Positions 1 through 7,901 of a DNA stretch of 20,433 nt are shown piece after piece. Origin of the DNA: an uncultured Bacilli bacterium (GTDB lineage Bacteria > Bacillota_I > Bacilli_A > RF39 > UBA660); contig CALVMI010000100.1 of NCBI GenBank assembly GCA_944345045.1, positions 1 to 20,433 of the forward strand, read 5' to 3'. Under the pieces are notes generated by a model. The model was not told where the DNA came from, ran no database searches, and saw nothing but the letters and a program-made list of their open reading frames with translations. Every line of letters starts with the position of its first letter. The stretch's first letter is position 1. The position numbers and the translations under genes are program-made.

Positions 1-667
1 TTGTAGTATGAAACTGTTGTTCGATTATAATAAGCTCAATTATTTAATAAATTCATACGTTTTCATTTACTCCAATCATTGTCATATGTTCGATGAGCTT
101 TATAGTCTCATCTATAATCTCCGATTGATCCACTACGAATAAGTTTTAGTAAACTTACCCCCCTTAGTTCCATTATCTAATTCCATGTTGTTCATTACTC
201 CAATGATTTGCCATAACTCATTATTAAATTTGACATAGTTATTTGGGTTAGCACCTACATATCTTAAATTATTATCTTTTGTACGATCAAATTTTAATTC
301 GTCTGTTTCCCCTTTAGCTAATATCTCGCAAGCTGCTTCTTCTTTATGCGTCTCACAATAACTTGTAAAATGAATCTCACATCTTACCGGATAATTTTCT
401 ATATTTTGGATAATTGGACTCCATGTTTCATTATCCCAACGAATTGTTGCATCACTTGTACAACTTGAGGCCTCTTCATCAAAAAGATATCCACTTGTAT
501 AAGAAGGAATTTCAGAAGTTTCTGTTTCATTTAAATAAATAGCCAATTCAATATTTTCATTTTGATTTATACGTTCTGAGGTTTGTTTTTTATTCAGTAT
601 ACCCCCCCCCCAAACCCAGAACAACTAGACTGGCAAGAAGGATTCCACTTATAATTCTTTTTTTCAT
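1..667 (-). pseudogene. Broken or phase-variable secreted/surface protein with a poly-G tract
   Basis: An ATG at 667-665 with an upstream GAAGGA ribosome site starts a typical signal or anchor peptide (MKKRIISGILLASLVVLGLG). The frame then meets ten G (602-611 on the plus strand) and stops four codons later. One G fewer would join it to the long downstream frame (TTG-openable at 624, to the TAG at 133-135), which carries Cys-rich segments and VKFNNELWQIIGVMNN. That frame is broken again at a run of six G (158-163). With five G it would continue GVSLLKLIRSGSIGDYR. Past that point the frame still looks like protein (NDWSK, RMNLLNN, AYYNRTT) but contains TGA at 108-110, 63-65 and 36-38. The pattern resembles repeated surface proteins I associate with uncultured gut Firmicutes (recollection). 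I call it a pseudogene, possibly once phase-variable. It runs off the window. Confidence 0.7.
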
Positions 668-696
668 ACTTTGAGTTCCTTCTTTCTATTATTTTG

Positions 697-725
697 ATTA
701 TATCAAAAAAAGAAGCTCTTTTAAA
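697..725 (-). promoter_or_regulatory. Promoter of the poly-G secreted-protein gene
   Basis: An extended -10 (TGATATAAT, hexamer at 697-702) and a weak -35 TTTAAA (720-725) are separated by 17 bases. They overlap the terminator of the upstream Bax-inhibitor gene. The predicted start lies about 20-25 bases before the ATG at 667. Confidence 0.6.
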
Positions 726-732
726 GCCTCTT
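703..732 (-). terminator. Rho-independent terminator of the Bax-inhibitor-1 gene
   Basis: On the minus strand AAGAGGCTTT and its near-complement AGAGCTTCTT flank a short A-rich loop and are followed by seven T. The hairpin starts at the stop codon of the gene at 731. Confidence 0.75.
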
Positions 733-1381
733 AATTATCTTTGGCATTACCAAATATACTTAATAAATGTAAGAATAAATTAATATAATCTAGATATAAT
801 TCTAATGCACCATAAATTGCAAGATTATCCTCATTGATTAGATTCAATTCATCTAATCTTATAATTTTTTGAACATCGTATGCTGTAAATCCTATAAAAA
901 TAAGAACAATTGCAATGGATAAAATCAAGTCAAATGATGGACTATTTAAAAACATATTCACTAAAGTACATAGTAACACAGCCACTAAAGCCATCATTAA
1001 ATATGTTCCTATTTTTGTTAAATCGATCTTTGTAACAACGCCTATAACAGCAAAAATAGCAAATACAATAGCTGTTATTAGGAAAACAAACATAACTGAT
1101 GTTATTTCATAAACCACAAAAATACTTGAAAAAGTCAATCCACTTACAAATGAATATAACAAAAAACTTATTTTAGCAGTTATTGGTTTCATTTTTGTTA
1201 TTCTAGTTGATAAGAAAATTACTAAAGCAAATTCAATAATTACAATTAAAATAAGACCCGTTGTACTCATAACATTAAACAGCATGTTTGGGTTTGCCGA
1301 TATTATATAACCAGTTAAAAATGTTACTAAAAGGCCTATAAACATCCATCCAAATGTTTTTGATAAAGCTCTACTATTCAA
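731..1381 (-). CDS. Bax inhibitor-1 (BI-1/YccA) family membrane protein
   Basis: About 216 residues, almost entirely hydrophobic, with seven predicted membrane segments. It has the BI-1/YccA features GWMFIGLLVTFLTGY near the start and FIGFTAYDVQKI near the end, followed by a last hydrophobic helix (LYLDYINLFLHLLSIFG). Family members are putative calcium-leak or FtsH-modulating membrane proteins; the role in bacteria is not well settled. An ATG exists at 1399, but the AGGGAGG ribosome site lies inside that extension, six bases before a TTG at 1381. The promoter -10 would also put the transcript start almost on the ATG, so I chose TTG. Single-gene unit with its own promoter and terminator. An ftsH gene also lies in the window, but not adjacent. 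Confidence 0.9.
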   Translation of the reverse strand: MNSRALSKTFGWMFIGLLVTFLTGYIISANPNMLFNVMSTTGLILIVIIEFALVIFLSTRITKMKPITAKISFLLYSFVSGLTFSSIFVVYEITSVMFVFLITAIVFAIFAVIGVVTKIDLTKIGTYLMMALVAVLLCTLVNMFLNSPSFDLILSIAIVLIFIGFTAYDVQKIIRLDELNLINEDNLAIYGALELYLDYINLFLHLLSIFGNAKDN

Positions 1382-1409
1382 ATTTTTCCTCCCTTTCATT
1401 TACGTTTTT

Positions 1410-1438
1410 AGTATAACATATTCTTCTTCCTTTGTAAA
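1410..1438 (-). promoter_or_regulatory. Promoter of the Bax-inhibitor-1 gene
   Basis: -35 TTTACA (1433-1438), a 17-base spacer, and an extended -10 TGTTATACT (hexamer 1410-1415). The predicted start at about 1401-1403 leaves a leader of roughly 20 bases before the TTG start at 1381. Confidence 0.75.
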
Positions 1439-1502
1439 TTTGTCATAAAAGTATTACTTAACTGCAATATTTTTTTGAAAATAGAATAAATTTATTAGGA
1501 TT

Positions 1503-2381
1503 TTATTTAAGTCGTTTTTGGATTTTTGCTAAAGCATACTTTGTACCCTTTACTATGCCATTTGTTTCTAAACTTCTAATAGTTTGATCTAAACTTTCAT
1601 GATGATTTTTTCTCTGAAAAAAATTCACTATTTGTTTTTGCATTTCTGTTTTATCTGATGTAGTAATTTCTTTTTGAAGATTTTGGGGCAATTGTTTTTT
1701 AAATAAGCTCCAATTACTTTTTTGATCCATTTTCTTCTTATATTCTAAAATATCTTTTAAATCACTTTGATATAATTTTAAAAATTCTTCAAAGCTTCCT
1801 TCAACTATATTTTGAACCTTTTGAGGATTTTCAGCAAATTTCATTCTGGTATCTCCGATGTATGATAAAGAGCATAATGTAAAGAATAAATCTCTTATCG
1901 TGCTATCTGGTTTACTTAAAAGAGCAGCAATGAAAAGACCCATATATCTATTCTCGTCTATTTGTTCCCTAATTTCATCTGTACTTTTTATTTCTAAAAT
2001 AGGTTTCTGAAATCTTCCCGGCAAATAAAAGGATGACCAGTTTTTTAAAGCTTCTAAAAAGAAGTGTTCTTCTACTACGCCATACTTAAATTCTTGATTA
2101 AGATAAGTAATATTACTTAAGTAAGTTAAACCAGTTTTACCAGTTAAAAGCTTTTTGGGAGCAGCTTTTATAAATAGTCTTCCTGTTATTGAGTAATCAT
2201 TTGGATTTTTAATACTATTTTCTTGATGCCATTTTTTTAGATTTTTAACAATTAAAATCAAATCAATTTGACTTTTTTCATTTTCACTATAACCGGCTTG
2301 TTTAAAAACACCTGATCCATAACCATATGCTGCAACTACTTTTGGACGATGTTTTAAAAATGATTGTATAAGTTCTTCCAT
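1503..2381 (-). CDS. Tam41/Mmp37-like phosphatidate cytidylyltransferase (CDP-diacylglycerol synthase)
   Basis: 292 residues. The N-terminal part carries the Tam41 nucleotidyltransferase signature: AAYGYGSGVFKQAGY (residues 17-31), QIDLILIVKN (38-47, Asp40 likely metal ligand), then KKWHQENSIKNPNDYS. The C-terminus has KGTKYALAKIQKRLK, like the Gly-Thr-x-Lys-Tyr-Ala end of the family. Tam41 makes CDP-diacylglycerol from CTP and phosphatidic acid at the mitochondrial inner membrane. The bacterial protein is expected to act at the membrane surface, since it has no transmembrane helix, but that is inferred. The start is the ATG at 2381, directly behind AGGAGG; the longer frame from 2423 overlaps ychF without a ribosome site. 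It begins 7 bases after the ychF stop and is the last gene of the parA operon. No convincing terminator follows. Confidence 0.82.
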   Translation of the reverse strand: MEELIQSFLKHRPKVVAAYGYGSGVFKQAGYSENEKSQIDLILIVKNLKKWHQENSIKNPNDYSITGRLFIKAAPKKLLTGKTGLTYLSNITYLNQEFKYGVVEEHFFLEALKNWSSFYLPGRFQKPILEIKSTDEIREQIDENRYMGLFIAALLSKPDSTIRDLFFTLCSLSYIGDTRMKFAENPQKVQNIVEGSFEEFLKLYQSDLKDILEYKKKMDQKSNWSLFKKQLPQNLQKEITTSDKTEMQKQIVNFFQRKNHHESLDQTIRSLETNGIVKGTKYALAKIQKRLK

Positions 2382-2388
2382 ATTCCTC

Positions 2389-3489
2389 CTAGACATTAAA
2401 TCTAAAGTAAACAATATCTCCATCCTGCATAATATAATCTTTGCCTTCTAAATAGAGTTTTCCAGCTTCTTGAACTTTTTTTTCATCTTTTAATTCTTCT
2501 AAATCGTTGTATTTCATAATTTCAGCTTTGATAAATCCTCGTTCAATATCGCTGTGAATTAGACCTGCTGCCTTTTTAGCAATCGTTCCTTTTTTAAAAG
2601 TCCAAGCACGACATTCATCTTTTCCGACAGTAAAAAATGTTTGAAGTCCTAATAAATCATAAGTAGCAAATATAAGTTTATCTAAACCACTATGGGAAAT
2701 ACCAATCTCTTTTAAAAAGATTTCTTTATCACTTTCTTCTAGTTCAGCTAATTCGCTTTCTAATTTGGCACACATTACAATGACACCGGCATTTTCTTTA
2801 CTTGCATAATTCATAACTTCTTCTGTAAACTGATTTTTGCCTACAACTGCATCTTCTTCATTTACGTTTGCTACATAAATAATCGGTTTAGCTGTAATGA
2901 AATTGAAACTTTTTAGTAAAACAGACTCGTCTTCCGTAAATTCTATTCGTCTTAGAGGAACATTGTTTAATAAGGCCTCTTGACATTTCTTTAATGTTTC
3001 TAATTCTAAAATAGCTTCCTTATCTTTTGTTGTTTGAGCTTTTTTTTCGATTTTAGAAATTCGATTTTCTACAATTTCTAAATCAGCTAAAACTAGTTCT
3101 ACATTGATAATATCCATATCTCTTACAGGATCTACGCTTCCTGTTACGTGAATAATATTTTCATCTAAAAAACATCTTACTACTTCTACAATCGCATCTA
3201 CTTCGCGTATGTGTGATAAAAATTTGTTTCCTAATCCTTCTCCTTTACTTGCGCCTTCTACTAAACCGGCGATATCTGTAAATTCAAATGAAGTAGGAAC
3301 AGTGCTTTTTGGCATATAAAGTTGTTCTAAAAATGTAAGTCTAGAATCTGGTACAGTTACCACACCTACGTTTGGATCAATTGTTGCAAATGGATAATTT
3401 GCCGCCAAAATATGTTTCTTTGTAATTGCATTAAAAAGAGTTGATTTACCCACATTCGGTAAACCAACTATACCTGCTTTTAAAGACAT
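2389..3489 (-). CDS. ychF: Redox/ribosome-associated ATPase YchF (Obg family)
   Basis: 366 residues, the usual full length. P-loop GLPNVGKST at residues 9-17, switch region DIAGLVEGASKGEGLGNKFL, ANVNEED in place of the NKxD motif (consistent with the ATP preference of YchF), a coiled-coil insertion (around 130-170), and the C-terminal TGS-type domain starting FFTVGKDECRAWTFKKGT. YchF is a ribosome-binding P-loop ATPase implicated in stress responses. A GGAGG site sits six bases before the ATG. It lies 12 bases behind the transporter gene and 7 bases before the Tam41-like gene, so it is co-transcribed with them. Confidence 0.96.
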   Translation of the reverse strand: MSLKAGIVGLPNVGKSTLFNAITKKHILAANYPFATIDPNVGVVTVPDSRLTFLEQLYMPKSTVPTSFEFTDIAGLVEGASKGEGLGNKFLSHIREVDAIVEVVRCFLDENIIHVTGSVDPVRDMDIINVELVLADLEIVENRISKIEKKAQTTKDKEAILELETLKKCQEALLNNVPLRRIEFTEDESVLLKSFNFITAKPIIYVANVNEEDAVVGKNQFTEEVMNYASKENAGVIVMCAKLESELAELEESDKEIFLKEIGISHSGLDKLIFATYDLLGLQTFFTVGKDECRAWTFKKGTIAKKAAGLIHSDIERGFIKAEIMKYNDLEELKDEKKVQEAGKLYLEGKDYIMQDGDIVYFRFNV

Positions 3490-3501
3490 GAAAAACCTCC
3501 T

Positions 3502-5037
3502 TTATAATACGGTACTTCCGTTAATACCTAATGGTAATCCTATAATATACCAAAGTACAATTAAAATCAAGAATACAATTAAAGATGCAAATGCAAACGG
3601 AAGTTGATATCTAATTGCTGAGAATAGACTAATCGGTTTTTCGTCTTGATTATGTTTATTAAGTAGCGACAAATAAATTACGAAATAAGCCATGATTGGT
3701 GTTAAACCCATTGTAACACTTTCACCAAATCTAAAAATTATTTGTGCAAATTCCGGAGTTAGACCAGCATTCATAAATACTGGTACTGCAATTGGAGCAA
3801 TAATACTCCATTTAGATACAGATGCTGGTAAAACAAGCGTTGAAAAGGCAGATACTACGAAAAGCAAAAGAATAAGCGGAATTCCTTCAAAACTGACAAT
3901 TCTAAATAAGCTTGCTAGATAAGCTGTAATCACAGTTCCAATATTTGAGTATTTAACAACACTTACAAATAGGGAAGCTGCCAGAATAAGAACTAATGTT
4001 TTTCCAATTCCATCTAAAGAATAGCCTAATGCGTCTACGAAATCTTTATTGTTTTTAATCGTTCTAGCTCCTAATCCATAGAATAAACCTAAAATCAAAA
4101 AGAAAATTGTTACTACGAAAACAAAACCATTTGAGAAAAATGAATTATAGCTAAAGAGTTTATCCACATATAAAATTTGACTATTATCTAGCAAATTGCC
4201 TGAAAAAGGTAATCCGGGAACTATGTTATATAAAATAATTAAGAAGTAGATTGAGGCAGCAAATACAGCAAAAATTAAGCCACGTAATTCTCTTCTAGTA
4301 AGAACTTTATCTTCCATTTCTTCTTCCTCAGAAATTTGATTACTAAATTTTTTAGCAATAACATTTTCTGTAATCCAAGTAATTAAGAAAGATAAAACAA
4401 GAACTGCGGCTGCCATGATAAAAACACCACTGATGGAAGCCATACGATAGCTTAAATCGATTACTCTTGCTGAAAGAAGTGATTGAGAAAGTAATGAGCT
4501 ATCTAAACTAGTAAAGATAAAAGATACGCCGGCTCCACAAGTAAGACCCGCAAAAGAGGCTACGATTCCAATTAATGGATTTCTTTTACCATATTTAAAT
4601 ACGGCCGCGCTTAACGGAAGCATGACAACATATGAGATATCTCCCATTAAACTAGCAACTACGCTTAAAAAAACTAAAATAAATGTTACAGTATTTTTTT
4701 TCATTTTCTTGGTTAAGAAAGTTATCGCTGTTTTTAAAAAGCCACTTTTTTCCATAACTCCAAAACCAATTAAAACAATTATCAAGCTGCTTAAAGGGGC
4801 AAAATTCACAAAGTTCGAAACAGTGGAACTAAAAATGTATTTCAATCCTTCAAAGCTAAAAACATTTTCAACTCCGACGATCTCTGTGGAATATTCAAAA
4901 GTTGTTGGACTTATTGAATAGGTAATTTGTTGAAATTCTAATAAGCTTAATATACCGCTTATTATCATTATGATTCCTGTTAGAATTAAAAAAGTCATAA
5001 CAGGGTGGAGGGTCATTTTATCTTTTATTTTACTCAT
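3502..5037 (-). CDS. AbgT-family transporter (p-aminobenzoyl-glutamate transporter-like)
   Basis: About 511 residues with roughly a dozen membrane segments. The AbgT family is recognised from the N-terminal basic stretch and HPVMTFLILTG, the SFEGLKYIFSSTVSNFVNFAPLSSLIIVLIGFGVMEKSG block, the re-entrant region around FSTLVLPASVSKWSIIAPIAVPVF, and MGLTPIMAYFVIYLSLL, ending IGLPLGINGSTVL. Family members move p-aminobenzoyl-glutamate (a folate breakdown product) or export sulfonamides; the substrate here cannot be read from sequence. The ATG at 5037 overlaps the end of the DUF951 gene (ATGAGTAA), which suggests translational coupling. A GTG at 5046 would add three residues. It sits inside the otherwise conserved DUF951-ychF pair. 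Confidence 0.88.
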   Translation of the reverse strand: MSKIKDKMTLHPVMTFLILTGIIMIISGILSLLEFQQITYSISPTTFEYSTEIVGVENVFSFEGLKYIFSSTVSNFVNFAPLSSLIIVLIGFGVMEKSGFLKTAITFLTKKMKKNTVTFILVFLSVVASLMGDISYVVMLPLSAAVFKYGKRNPLIGIVASFAGLTCGAGVSFIFTSLDSSLLSQSLLSARVIDLSYRMASISGVFIMAAAVLVLSFLITWITENVIAKKFSNQISEEEEMEDKVLTRRELRGLIFAVFAASIYFLIILYNIVPGLPFSGNLLDNSQILYVDKLFSYNSFFSNGFVFVVTIFFLILGLFYGLGARTIKNNKDFVDALGYSLDGIGKTLVLILAASLFVSVVKYSNIGTVITAYLASLFRIVSFEGIPLILLLFVVSAFSTLVLPASVSKWSIIAPIAVPVFMNAGLTPEFAQIIFRFGESVTMGLTPIMAYFVIYLSLLNKHNQDEKPISLFSAIRYQLPFAFASLIVFLILIVLWYIIGLPLGINGSTVL

Positions 5038-5227
5038 TTTTTTCACCCAATACTTTTTTTAACTTTCTTTCAAACTCTAAACGATCCATCATAATTTCAC
5101 GACCACAGTTGCAGCATTTTAATTTTATATCAACACCCATTCTTGTTATTAACCATTCATTCGTTTGACAAGCATGAGGTTTTTTCATAACAACATGATC
5201 ATTTAAATTATATAATTTCTTTTCCAT
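5030..5227 (-). CDS. DUF951 family small protein
   Basis: 65 residues starting MEKKLYNLNDHVVMKKPHACQTNEW. The family pattern is clear: MKKPHxCxTNEW, then RMGVDIKLKCCNCG and MMDRLEFERKLKKVL. The His/Cys positions (HAC and CCNCG) could bind metal, by inference. The function is unknown. In Firmicutes the gene (yyzM in Bacillus) usually lies between an mscS-like gene and ychF, as nearly holds here. The ATG at 5227 follows GAGGTG by four bases and overlaps the last 20 bases of the mscS-like gene. The open frame upstream of this ATG reaches 5275 but has no ribosome site, so I reject that extension. Confidence 0.92.
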   Translation of the reverse strand: MEKKLYNLNDHVVMKKPHACQTNEWLITRMGVDIKLKCCNCGREIMMDRLEFERKLKKVLGEKNE

Positions 5228-6017
5228 TATGCACCTCGATCTGATTATATGGCATTTTGATATTTTCTCTTTCATAAGTTTCTTTAACCATTTTTAAGAC
5301 AGTTCTTTTAACATTTGATTGTTCACTAGACTTACAGTAGATCATTAAAGAATAATTTATGGCTGATGCATCTAACTTATCTATTCCTAGATAACTGCTG
5401 TCTTCATAAACATTTGGAAGTTTTTTTACTTCTTCGACAATTCTTTTTAAAATTGTCTCTACTTTTTCTGTGTTTTCTTCATAAGCTGTTGGCACATCTA
5501 TTTTTAGGCCTGCTCTTGCTTGTGATAGATTCACTACTGAATCTACTAAATGATTAGCAAAAATATAAATTTCGCCATTTGAACCTTTTATTTTTGTGCT
5601 TTTTAAAGTTAATTCTATAACTTCTCCAGTAAAATTGTCAATTCTTATAGTGTCGCCAATTACATAGTAATTATCTAAAAGAATATTAATTCCACTCATT
5701 AAATCTTCCACAGTATCTTGAAGCGCCAAACCTAGAACTACTCCTGCTATTCCTAATGAAGCTAAAATACCTTTTGTATCAACACCATATACTTCTAAAA
5801 TCATCATGATTGCAATAGCATAAACAAAAACTCGTAAAACATTTATTATTAGTTCAACTATTGTAGTACGTTTTTTTCCTAGATAATTATTGCTTGGTTT
5901 ATTAAAAATCTTATGTACAAGCAACTTTAATACTTTTACCGCAATTAAGGCTACAACAATAACTATAATAGGTGCGATCACCTTTTCTTGAAAGATAAAA
6001 TCGACAACTTTTTGCAT
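5208..6017 (-). CDS. MscS-family small-conductance mechanosensitive channel
   Basis: 269 residues. Three membrane helices: residues about 13-35, 50-72, and a pore-lining TM3 with the Gly/Ala pattern LASLGIAGVVLGLALQDTVEDL, followed by MSGINILLDNYYVIGDTI. The cytosolic beta domain has IDNFTGEVIELTLKSTKIKGSNGEIYIFANH, typical of MscS proteins of the YkuT/YyaE type. It releases solutes when membrane tension rises. The ATG at 6017 shares one base with the parB stop (TAATG), so the two are translationally coupled. The 3' end overlaps the DUF951 gene. Confidence 0.93.
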   Translation of the reverse strand: MQKVVDFIFQEKVIAPIIVIVVALIAVKVLKLLVHKIFNKPSNNYLGKKRTTIVELIINVLRVFVYAIAIMMILEVYGVDTKGILASLGIAGVVLGLALQDTVEDLMSGINILLDNYYVIGDTIRIDNFTGEVIELTLKSTKIKGSNGEIYIFANHLVDSVVNLSQARAGLKIDVPTAYEENTEKVETILKRIVEEVKKLPNVYEDSSYLGIDKLDASAINYSLMIYCKSSEQSNVKRTVLKMVKETYERENIKMPYNQIEVHNGKEII

Positions 6018-6907
6018 TATACACCTTCTATTCTAATTCCTAAAATTTCCAGTATCCTTTCTAAATCTTTTTCTGAATCATACGGAATTTCTATTTTCTT
6101 TTTATTTATTTTTACTTTTGTCCCCACTTTTTCACGCATTAAGCGTTCATAAATGGTATTGCGAATAGATTTCGTTTCCTGAACTCGATATTGATGTTGT
6201 TTTTTAGGAATATCACTTGCTTGAATTTCTTTTTCTAATTCACGAACGCTCATGTTATCTTTAACAATTTTATTAGCAAGTTCCATGATTTTTTCATTAT
6301 CTTCTAGTTTACTTAGAGCTCTAGCATGTCCCATAGTAATTTGCTTTTTTTCAACTAACTCTTTGACAGAAGTAGGAAGCTTTAAAAGTCCTAACATGTT
6401 CGTTACATGGCTACGGCTTTTACCAAATTTTTTAGCAAATTCTTCTTGAGTCATATGGCCAAGTTCAATAATTTTTTGGTATGCTGAAGCTTCATCCATT
6501 GGATTTAAATCTTCTCTTTGAATATTTTCAAGAAGAGCAATTTCCATCATTTCTTGATCATTAAAGTCTTTTACGATAGCAGGTATTTTTTCTAAACCAG
6601 CTATTTTAGCCGCTTTTGTTCTTCTTTCACCTGCGACTAATTCATAGCCTTTAATTGTTTTTTTGACGATGATAGGTTCGATTATACCATGCTCTTTGAT
6701 AGAATCAGCTAATTCTTGTAAAGTTTGTTCGTCAAAGGTTTTTCTAGGTTGATAAGGATTGCTTCGAATATCTTTAATATTGATTTCTAAAATATCATTT
6801 TTAGCCGTATTTTTCACAATATCTTTTTCAAAATTTTCAAAATTAATTACTTCATTGGAAAATAATTGTTCTAAGCCTTTTCCTAATGCCTTTCTTTTAG
6901 TCTCCAT
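6017..6907 (-). CDS. parB: Chromosome-partitioning protein ParB (Spo0J/Noc family)
   Basis: 296 residues. It opens with KALGKGLEQLF, the short ParA-stimulating N-terminal peptide. The CTPase/ParB_N domain follows (about 38-130) with NPYQPRKTFDEQTLQELADSI, VAGERRTKAA (the GERRxxA arginine box) and ENIQREDLNPMDEASAY. A helix-turn-helix (MTQEEFAKKFGKSRSHVTNMLGLLKLP) and a C-terminal dimerisation region complete it. ParB loads at parS near the origin and works with ParA in segregation. The start overlaps the parA end by 11 bases. I looked for a canonical parS palindrome in the window and did not find one. Confidence 0.95.
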   Translation of the reverse strand: METKRKALGKGLEQLFSNEVINFENFEKDIVKNTAKNDILEINIKDIRSNPYQPRKTFDEQTLQELADSIKEHGIIEPIIVKKTIKGYELVAGERRTKAAKIAGLEKIPAIVKDFNDQEMMEIALLENIQREDLNPMDEASAYQKIIELGHMTQEEFAKKFGKSRSHVTNMLGLLKLPTSVKELVEKKQITMGHARALSKLEDNEKIMELANKIVKDNMSVRELEKEIQASDIPKKQHQYRVQETKSIRNTIYERLMREKVGTKVKINKKKIEIPYDSEKDLERILEILGIRIEGV

Positions 6908-7682
6908 TTCGACTAATCACTTCCTTTGCTAAATTTTGATAAGCAAGTGTAGCTCTTGAAGTAGGATCATAATCACTAATTGGTTTTCCATGAGAAGGTG
7001 CTTCAACTAAACGAACCAAACGAGGAATTATTGTATTAAAAACTTTGGATTTAAAGCATTTTCGAACTTCTTCGATAATTTCTAAACCAATATTTGTACG
7101 GCCATCAAGCATTGTAAGTAAAACGCCTTCAATTCGCAAATCAGGATTTAAATTTGATTGTACTAAAATAATTGAATTTAGAAGTTGTGTAATTCCTTCC
7201 AAAGCATAGTATTCGCATTGAACAGGAATTAATACAGAGTTGCTTGCTACTAAAGCATTCATCGTGGAAATTCCAAGAGAAGGCTGACAATCTATAATGA
7301 TATAATCGTATTTCTCTTTTATATCTTCTAATACGTTTCGCAATTGCTCATTTTGTTTAAACGTATTATCTTCCAACATTTTTTTAACAAACTCTACATC
7401 TATTCCGGCTAAGTTAATTGTTGCTGGGATTATAGATAAATTTTTAAATTTTGTTTTGATAATTGCATCTTTAATATCACATGCGCCCGTAATAACATCA
7501 TATATGTCATTATCAAAATCATTACTATTCAACCCAAGACCATTAGAAGCATTTCCCTGGGGGTCTAAATCAATTAGTAACGTCTTTTTTCCCTCTTTTC
7601 CTAAAGCTGCTGCTAAATTAATACTCGTTGTTGTCTTGCCAACGCCACCCTTTTGATTTACTAATGAAATAATTTTTGCCAT
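6897..7682 (-). CDS. parA: Chromosome-partitioning ATPase ParA (Soj)
   Basis: 261 residues, normal for Soj. Deviant Walker A KGGVGKTT at residues 11-18 (signature Lys11), DLDPQGNAS (about 38-46), Walker B-like YDYIIIDCQPSLG, and the C-terminal APSHGKPISDYDPTSRATLAYQNLAKEV typical of Soj. ATP-dependent dimers bind DNA non-specifically and position ParB-parS complexes. An AAGGTGG site lies four bases before the ATG. It is the first gene of a seven-gene minus-strand operon and has a plausible promoter. Confidence 0.96.
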   Translation of the reverse strand: MAKIISLVNQKGGVGKTTTSINLAAALGKEGKKTLLIDLDPQGNASNGLGLNSNDFDNDIYDVITGACDIKDAIIKTKFKNLSIIPATINLAGIDVEFVKKMLEDNTFKQNEQLRNVLEDIKEKYDYIIIDCQPSLGISTMNALVASNSVLIPVQCEYYALEGITQLLNSIILVQSNLNPDLRIEGVLLTMLDGRTNIGLEIIEEVRKCFKSKVFNTIIPRLVRLVEAPSHGKPISDYDPTSRATLAYQNLAKEVISRNGD

Positions 7683-7712
7683 AATACCACCTTCTAATTT
7701 CAGTCTATTAAC

Positions 7713-7741
7713 ATTGTACCAAATTTCTGACGAAAAGTCAG
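7713..7741 (-). promoter_or_regulatory. Promoter of the parA operon
   Basis: -10 TACAAT (7713-7718) and -35 CTGACT (7736-7741), 17 bases apart, about 30 bases before the parA ATG. The -35 is a 4/6 match to consensus. Confidence 0.55.
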
Positions 7742-7775
7742 TAGTCTTAAGTAAAAAAATATTGCAAAATAAAAA

Positions 7776-7824
7776 GTGTTGGATTATTATAAATCTCGCT
7801 AAAGAAAGAAAATAATCTCAACAC
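7776..7824 (-). repeat. Imperfect inverted repeat upstream of parA
   Basis: GTGTTGGATTATT (7776-7788) and AATAATCTCAACAC (7811-7824) are complementary apart from one bulged base, with a 22-base spacer. On the minus strand the hairpin is followed by CTTTTTATTTT, so it could act as a terminator insulating parA. It could equally be the edge of the mobile element whose recombinase remnant begins 78 bases away. Confidence 0.55.
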
Positions 7825-7901
7825 ATTTCTTATTATACACAAAATAGGAAATTTGAAAAGATTAAATTTCTCTCTTTAGTAAAAATGAAGGGAGTTTTTT
7901 T

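Noticed and set aside
1..110. Genome-wide TGA-to-Trp recoding
   Set aside because: tilS and nnrD end in TGA with normal C-termini, and an RF2 with the SPF motif is present; the in-frame TGA codons are confined to the broken gene.
2382..2423. Extra 14 residues at the start of the Tam41-like protein
   Set aside because: They overlap ychF coding sequence, and AGGAGG directly precedes the internal ATG.
3135..3160. A parS-like ACGTGAA sequence inside ychF
   Set aside because: Only about 10 of 16 positions match the parS palindrome, and it lies in conserved coding sequence.
5030..5275. Longer N-terminus (16 extra residues) for the DUF951 protein
   Set aside because: The extension lies wholly inside the mscS-like gene, has no ribosome site, and is absent from the family pattern.
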